Below, in pieces: positions 7,138 through 10,280 of a stretch of 10,280 nucleotides of DNA. The translations under genes were made by a program, and so were the position numbers. Below the pieces are notes generated by a model. The model saw nothing but the letters and a program-made list of their open reading frames with translations, searched no databases and was not told the origin of the DNA. How positions within the stretch are numbered: the stretch's first letter is position 1; the number at the start of each line of letters is the position of its first letter. The stretch comes from Litoreibacter sp. (GTDB taxonomy: Bacteria > Pseudomonadota > Alphaproteobacteria > Rhodobacterales > Rhodobacteraceae), in NCBI GenBank assembly GCA_013042765.1, contig JABDPP010000054.1, positions 1 to 10,280 of the forward strand, read 5' to 3'.

Positions 7138-7143
7138 TAGAAT
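7138..7143 (+). promoter_or_regulatory. -10 hexamer of the DksA-like gene promoter
   Basis: TAGAAT matches the sigma-70 consensus at five of six bases. There is no good -35 hexamer at the proper distance; the FNR-type box occupies that place, as expected for an activator-dependent promoter. The inferred start point is near 7150, which leaves a leader of about 17 nt that is mostly ribosome binding site. Confidence 0.55.
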
Positions 7144-7153
7144 AATTTGAAAT

Positions 7154-7160
7154 GAGGAGG
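7154..7160 (+). promoter_or_regulatory. Strong ribosome binding site deciding the DksA-like start
   Basis: GAGGAGG, six bases before ATG 7167, is an excellent Shine-Dalgarno match. It fixes 7167 as the start rather than the in-frame ATG at 7152, which precedes and overlaps this site. Confidence 0.8.
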
Positions 7161-7166
7161 TTACAG

Positions 7167-7487
7167 ATGACAACAGTCAAAGATCGCAAGAAGCAGCTTG
7201 AGGCCCGGCGGGCGGAATTGCTGGAACGTTCCCAAGAGGTGGAGCAGGAACTGGTCTCCCACGACTCCAAGGATTGGGAGGACCGTGCGGTCGAACGCGA
7301 AACGGATGAGGTTCTGGAGCAGATGGGCCTCAGCGCAGCCGAAGAAATTCGGAAGATCGACGCCGCACTGGAGCGCGTCGAGGAGGGAGAATACGGGTTC
7401 TGCGTGACCTGCGGCTCCGAGATCAGTCCCGAACGGCTGGATCTGTTGCCCTTTACGCCTTTCTGCCGGCGCTGCGCCCCCAGTTGA
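7167..7487 (+). CDS. DksA/TraR-family C4 zinc-finger transcription cofactor, short form
   Basis: A protein of 106 residues. DksA-type proteins bind RNA polymerase through the secondary channel and change promoter response, together with (p)ppGpp in the case of DksA. Seen: a helical hairpin (about 5-31 and 41-72), and at its tip D36-W-E-D39-R-A41, which matches the DxxDxA tip motif of functional DksA. A C-terminal zinc finger has Cys79/Cys82 and Cys100/Cys103 (C-x2-C-x17-C-x2-C). It is shorter than Escherichia coli DksA (151 residues), lacking most of the N-terminal globular part. The start is set by a near-perfect Shine-Dalgarno. A class II FNR-type promoter lies just upstream, suggesting induction at low oxygen. 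No convincing terminator follows the stop. It could be a DksA paralogue rather than the main DksA; the intact tip motif argues for real activity. Confidence 0.92.
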   Translation: MTTVKDRKKQLEARRAELLERSQEVEQELVSHDSKDWEDRAVERETDEVLEQMGLSAAEEIRKIDAALERVEEGEYGFCVTCGSEISPERLDLLPFTPFCRRCAPS

Positions 7488-7490
7488 CAC

Positions 7491-7688
7491 CTAGATGCTC
7501 TCGAATTCCAAGACCAATTCAGTTGCGATTTCGGTGCCCGAACCTCTCGGCGGCAATTGCTTTTTTTGCAGCCGTTGTATGCCCCAACTAAACGGGCGTT
7601 CCACGACCACGTGAGCAGGGCAGGCAATTCGCTCTAGGCGCCATAACGCTTGACGGGACTCAATCCTGTGGGGAAGGTTGACGTGTTC
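7491..7688 (-). pseudogene. Unassigned open frame without start, possible gene remnant
   Basis: Reading the minus strand, a frame stays open for 65 codons from after a TGA (7689-7691) to a TAG (7491-7493). That stop lies only 3 bp from the stop of the DksA-like gene. The translation has protein-like character, for example RIACPAHVVVERPFSWGIQR and GTEIATELVLEFESI, but there is no ATG. The only candidate starts are GTG codons at 7610 and 7604, without a ribosome binding site. It may be the 3' end of a decayed or frameshifted gene, or chance. I do not recognise the family. The codons look more AT-rich at third positions than those of neighbouring genes. Confidence 0.25.
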
Positions 7689-7692
7689 TCAG

Positions 7693-7736
7693 CCGTTTGT
7701 GCCGCCGTTTCCATGCATTCTGCGCGGCACAAACGG
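7693..7736. repeat. Perfect 13-bp inverted repeat upstream of the cytochrome gene
   Basis: CCGTTTGTGCCGC at 7693-7705 and its exact reverse complement GCGGCACAAACGG at 7724-7736, separated by 18 bases. It ends 67 bp before the chosen start of the cytochrome c gene. It could be a two-site operator or a strong hairpin in the 5' leader. No T-tract follows, so an intrinsic terminator is unlikely. Confidence 0.7.
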
Positions 7737-7803
7737 ACGGGAAGCAAGGTCGGCCGATGGACGAAAAACCGACCCCGAATGCGTATCAATGGTGGAGAGT
7801 GAT

Positions 7804-8628
7804 GTGGACATCCGATGGATTGCAGCGGCCGTCGCCCTGATCGGTTTTGGCGGCCCGGCCCTTGCAGAAACACTTTTGGAACGCGGTGAATACCTCGTTG
7901 AAGGCCCCGCCGGATGTGGAAATTGTCACTCTCCGAAGGGTCCCGACGCCAAGCCCCTCAGCGGCTGGACAATTACGGAGCCGGGTTTTGTCGCGCAGGC
8001 GCACAACATCACGCCGGGCGGCCGAATTGCCGCTTGGAGCGACGCAGAACTGGCGCGCGCGATCCGCGAAGGCATTCGACCAGACGGATCCGTGATCGGA
8101 CCCCCGATGCCATTAAACCTGTACCGCGAGCTCTCAGATCGTGATGTCGAAGCCATCGTGGCCTATATCCGGACGGTCCCCGCAGTCGAGACGGAATTTA
8201 CGGCTTCCGATTATCCCTTCCCGCTGCCACCCGCCTACGGACCTCCGGTCGAGAGTGTCGCTGATGTTCCACGCGGCGTGACGGTTGAATATGGGGCCTA
8301 TCTCGCGGGTCCCGTTGCTCATTGCACCGATTGCCACTCTCTCAAGAACGGGCGCCCGGATCTTGAAAACAATCTCGGCGGTGGCGGGCATGAGTGGCAT
8401 GGGCCTTGGGGCGTATCGGTCGCAGCAAACCTGACCAGTCATGATGACGGTCTGGCCCGATACTCTGAGGCGCAGATCGCGAAGATGATCAAGGAAGGTA
8501 TCCGCCCCGACGGGTCACAAATGAACCCGCCGATGCCTTATCATCACTACGCCAAAATGACCGATGATGACATTGCGGCCGTCGTTATGTATTTGCGGAC
8601 GCTGCCACCACTGCCCAACGGCGGCTGA
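7804..8628 (+). CDS. Exported diheme cytochrome c
   Basis: A protein of 274 residues made of two class I cytochrome c domains. Seen: a signal peptide with one Arg, a hydrophobic core and cleavage after ALA (residue 21), then heme site CGNCH (38-42) with likely axial Met102 in GPPMP. A proline-rich linker (about 138-150) leads to the second heme site CTDCH (174-178) with likely axial Met244 in NPPMP. Both domains end in the AIVAYIRT / AVVMYLRT helix, so they look like duplicated copies. It would carry electrons in the periplasm. Similar two-heme proteins serve as electron acceptors of periplasmic dehydrogenases, but no dehydrogenase gene is adjacent. I chose GTG 7804 because GGAG lies six bases upstream and it gives a compact signal peptide. 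ATG 7789 (five residues longer) has no ribosome binding site but is possible. The gene is convergent with ppsA, 36 bp apart. Confidence 0.9.
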   Translation: MDIRWIAAAVALIGFGGPALAETLLERGEYLVEGPAGCGNCHSPKGPDAKPLSGWTITEPGFVAQAHNITPGGRIAAWSDAELARAIREGIRPDGSVIGPPMPLNLYRELSDRDVEAIVAYIRTVPAVETEFTASDYPFPLPPAYGPPVESVADVPRGVTVEYGAYLAGPVAHCTDCHSLKNGRPDLENNLGGGGHEWHGPWGVSVAANLTSHDDGLARYSEAQIAKMIKEGIRPDGSQMNPPMPYHHYAKMTDDDIAAVVMYLRTLPPLPNGG

Positions 8629-8664
8629 AAGCCTTAAGACACCGGTTGCGAATTCTTGGTGCCA

Positions 8665-10280
8665 TCAGCGCTCAGCCTCAGCAACATTCGTCTTGACCGC
8701 GAGAAAGCTGTCAGGTGTGACCGAAATCGTATCGATCCCTGATTTGACGAGAAGCCGGGCGAATTCCGGGTCGTTGCTGGGGGCCTGACCGCACAGGCCA
8801 ATCTTGCGACCCGCCGCCTTGGCTTTGGTAATCGCTGTGTCGATCATCCAAAGAACTGCCGGATCGCGTTCGCTGAAAAGGTCCGCAAGCGCCTCGGAAT
8901 CGCGATCGACGCCAAGTGTGAGCTGGGTCAGATCGTTCGACCCGATCGAGAACCCGTCGAACCGTTCGGCAAAAGCCTCGGCATTGACGACGTTCGAGGG
9001 AACCTCGCACATGACGTAAACTTCCAACCCATTTTCGCCCCGGACAAGACCATGCTCTGCCATCACGGCGAGGACCTTATCGGCCTCCTCAACCGTTCGG
9101 CAGAAGGGGATCATCACGATGACGTTGTCGAAGCCCATCGTCTCCCGCAGTCGTTTGATCGCCCTGCACTCGAGGGCAAATCCGTCGCGATAGTCGTCAG
9201 AATAGTAGCGCGATGCACCGCGGAACCCCAGCATCGGGTTTTCTTCGTCAGGCTCGAAGATGCGCCCACCCAACAGGTCGGCATATTCGTTTGTCTTGAA
9301 GTCACTCATCCGGATGATCGTCGGATGTGGATACCAGACCGCAGCAATTCGCGACAAACCCATCGAGAGCCTGTCGACGAAATACTCGGAACGGTCTTCG
9401 TAACCTTGTGTCAGCGCATCTATCGCGGCCAGATCTTCGTCCGAACGGAGCTGATCATACCGTGTCAGCGCCAGCGGGTGGACCTTAACCTCGTTGCTGA
9501 TCACAAATTCCATCCGCGCAAGCCCGACGCCGTCCACAGGTAAGCGCCACCAACGCGCCGCACCAGACGGGTTCGCAATATTAAGCATGACCTTCGTCTG
9601 CGTCTCCGGCATCTCGTCGAGGCGGATTTCTTCAACCTGAACCTCGGCCTGACCGGCGTAGACATGCCCGTCCTCCCCCTCGGCGCAGGAAACCGTGATC
9701 ATCTGGTGATCGTGCAACAGATGTGTTGCGTTCCCGGCGCCGACAATCGCGGGCACACCCAGTTCGCGACTGATGATTGCGGCATGTGACGTCCGCCCAC
9801 CGTGGTCGGTCACGATTGCGGCAGCGCGCTTCATGATCGGCACCCAGTCCGGGTCCGTGTTCGCGGTGACAAGGACCGCGCCATCCACGAACCGGTCGAT
9901 ATCTTTGGCATCCTCAATGATGCAAACCTCCCCCGTCGCCACCGCGCCGCCGACGCTGAGGCCTGACAGAAGTTTCTCCCCCCGGTTGCCCAGCGTGTAT
10001 GTCTTCATGGCTCCGGTGGCGGTCCGGGATTGAACCGTCTCCGGACGCGCCTGCACGATATACAAGAGCCCGTCTTCGCCGTCGCGGGCCCATTCCATAT
10101 CCATCGGGCAGCCATAGTGATCTTCGATCTGCACGGCGGCACGAGCAAGCTCAAGAATTTCGTCGTTCGAAAGCACAAAGGCCGCGCGTTCTGCCTTCGA
10201 GGTCGGAACATTGCGAGTGGAAACGCCGCCCCCACCACCATAGACCATCTTGAGCTCTTTGGAGCCCAACGCCTTGTGGA
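8665..10280 (-). CDS. ppsA: Phosphoenolpyruvate synthase, C-terminal two thirds, cut by the right edge
   Basis: PpsA makes PEP from pyruvate and ATP, giving AMP and phosphate, the entry to gluconeogenesis. Seen: 538 codons open to the right edge, beginning inside the gene with KALGSKELKMVYGG, the end of the ATP-grasp part. The swivelling phosphohistidine domain contains GGRTSHAAIISRELGVPAIVG, with the catalytic histidine at codon 9784-9786. The C-terminal PEP/pyruvate-binding barrel has PMLGFRGASRYY, VMIPFCRTVEEA, SIGSNDLTQLTLGVDRDS and, near the end, GLCGQAPSNDPEF with the active-site cysteine. The order and spacing match PEP synthase, not the nearby PPDK or PTS enzyme I families. The full protein should be about 790 residues, so roughly 250 are missing beyond the window. 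The leucine TTG at 10267-10269 is internal, not a start. Confidence 0.93.
   Translation of the reverse strand, partial: HKALGSKELKMVYGGGGGVSTRNVPTSKAERAAFVLSNDEILELARAAVQIEDHYGCPMDMEWARDGEDGLLYIVQARPETVQSRTATGAMKTYTLGNRGEKLLSGLSVGGAVATGEVCIIEDAKDIDRFVDGAVLVTANTDPDWVPIMKRAAAIVTDHGGRTSHAAIISRELGVPAIVGAGNATHLLHDHQMITVSCAEGEDGHVYAGQAEVQVEEIRLDEMPETQTKVMLNIANPSGAARWWRLPVDGVGLARMEFVISNEVKVHPLALTRYDQLRSDEDLAAIDALTQGYEDRSEYFVDRLSMGLSRIAAVWYPHPTIIRMSDFKTNEYADLLGGRIFEPDEENPMLGFRGASRYYSDDYRDGFALECRAIKRLRETMGFDNVIVMIPFCRTVEEADKVLAVMAEHGLVRGENGLEVYVMCEVPSNVVNAEAFAERFDGFSIGSNDLTQLTLGVDRDSEALADLFSERDPAVLWMIDTAITKAKAAGRKIGLCGQAPSNDPEFARLLVKSGIDTISVTPDSFLAVKTNVAEAER

Noticed and set aside
7548..7574. Imperfect stem CGGCGGCAA / TTGCAGCCG around a T7 run, considered as a terminator for the DksA-like gene
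   Set aside because: One mismatch in a short stem, and the T-run is largely in the loop rather than after the stem; it also lies 60 bp past the stop.
7112..7627. Minus-strand open frame of 171 codons across the DksA-like gene
   Set aside because: Antisense shadow of the DksA-like gene with a serine/arginine-rich translation; the plus-strand gene has clear zinc-finger motifs and a strong ribosome binding site.
7650..7683. Two TTGACG hexamers considered as -35 elements for the cytochrome gene
   Set aside because: No acceptable -10 hexamer lies 16-18 bp downstream of either.
1..10280. Search for CRISPR arrays, tRNA genes, insertion sequences, toxin-antitoxin pairs and phage defence genes
   Set aside because: No regularly spaced repeats, tRNA-like folds, transposase or defence motifs were seen by eye on either strand.

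Overview
The window looks like a chromosomal segment of an alphaproteobacterium, most likely of the Rhodobacteraceae/Roseobacter group. The evidence is its fairly GC-rich coding, the look of the Asd, ABC exporter and M17 peptidase proteins, a short DksA-like protein, and a perfect FNR/FnrL-type palindrome. This placement is inferred from protein character; no search was run. No rRNA, tRNA, CRISPR array, insertion sequence or phage gene was seen.

Layout, left to right. Positions 1-827, minus strand: the N-terminal part of a leucyl-aminopeptidase (M17) gene running off the left edge, preceded by a small Hpt-like protein gene. 1134-1862, plus: an orphan 242-residue protein that I do not recognise. 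It converges on asd (1899-2921, minus) across a hairpin that overlaps its stop codon. 3038-4852 and 4938-6188, plus: an MsbA-like ABC exporter and an iron-sulfur flavoprotein of the FrhB/BciB/HCAR family, the type that includes the 8-vinyl reductase of (bacterio)chlorophyll synthesis. 6117-6963, minus: a small membrane protein whose 3' end overlaps the flavoprotein gene, and upstream of it a carboxymuconolactone-decarboxylase-family gene. 7167-7487, plus: a DksA/TraR-type zinc-finger protein. 7491-7803: a spacer with an unassigned open frame and a perfect 13-bp inverted repeat. 7804-8628, plus: an exported diheme cytochrome c. 8665-10280, minus: the C-terminal two thirds of phosphoenolpyruvate synthase, cut by the right edge.

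Most of the window is ordinary core metabolism: diaminopimelate/threonine/methionine entry through Asd, gluconeogenesis through PpsA, and peptide turnover. The best regulatory signal is at 7102-7160. A perfect TTGAT-N4-ATCAA box lies exactly where a class II FNR activator would sit relative to a good -10 hexamer and a strong ribosome binding site, all in front of the DksA-like gene. This suggests that oxygen limitation feeds into a (p)ppGpp-type transcription cofactor. The BciB-like flavoprotein and the diheme cytochrome nearby fit a redox-flexible, possibly phototrophic lifestyle, but no photosynthesis gene cluster is visible here. I did not find a convincing new multi-gene system.
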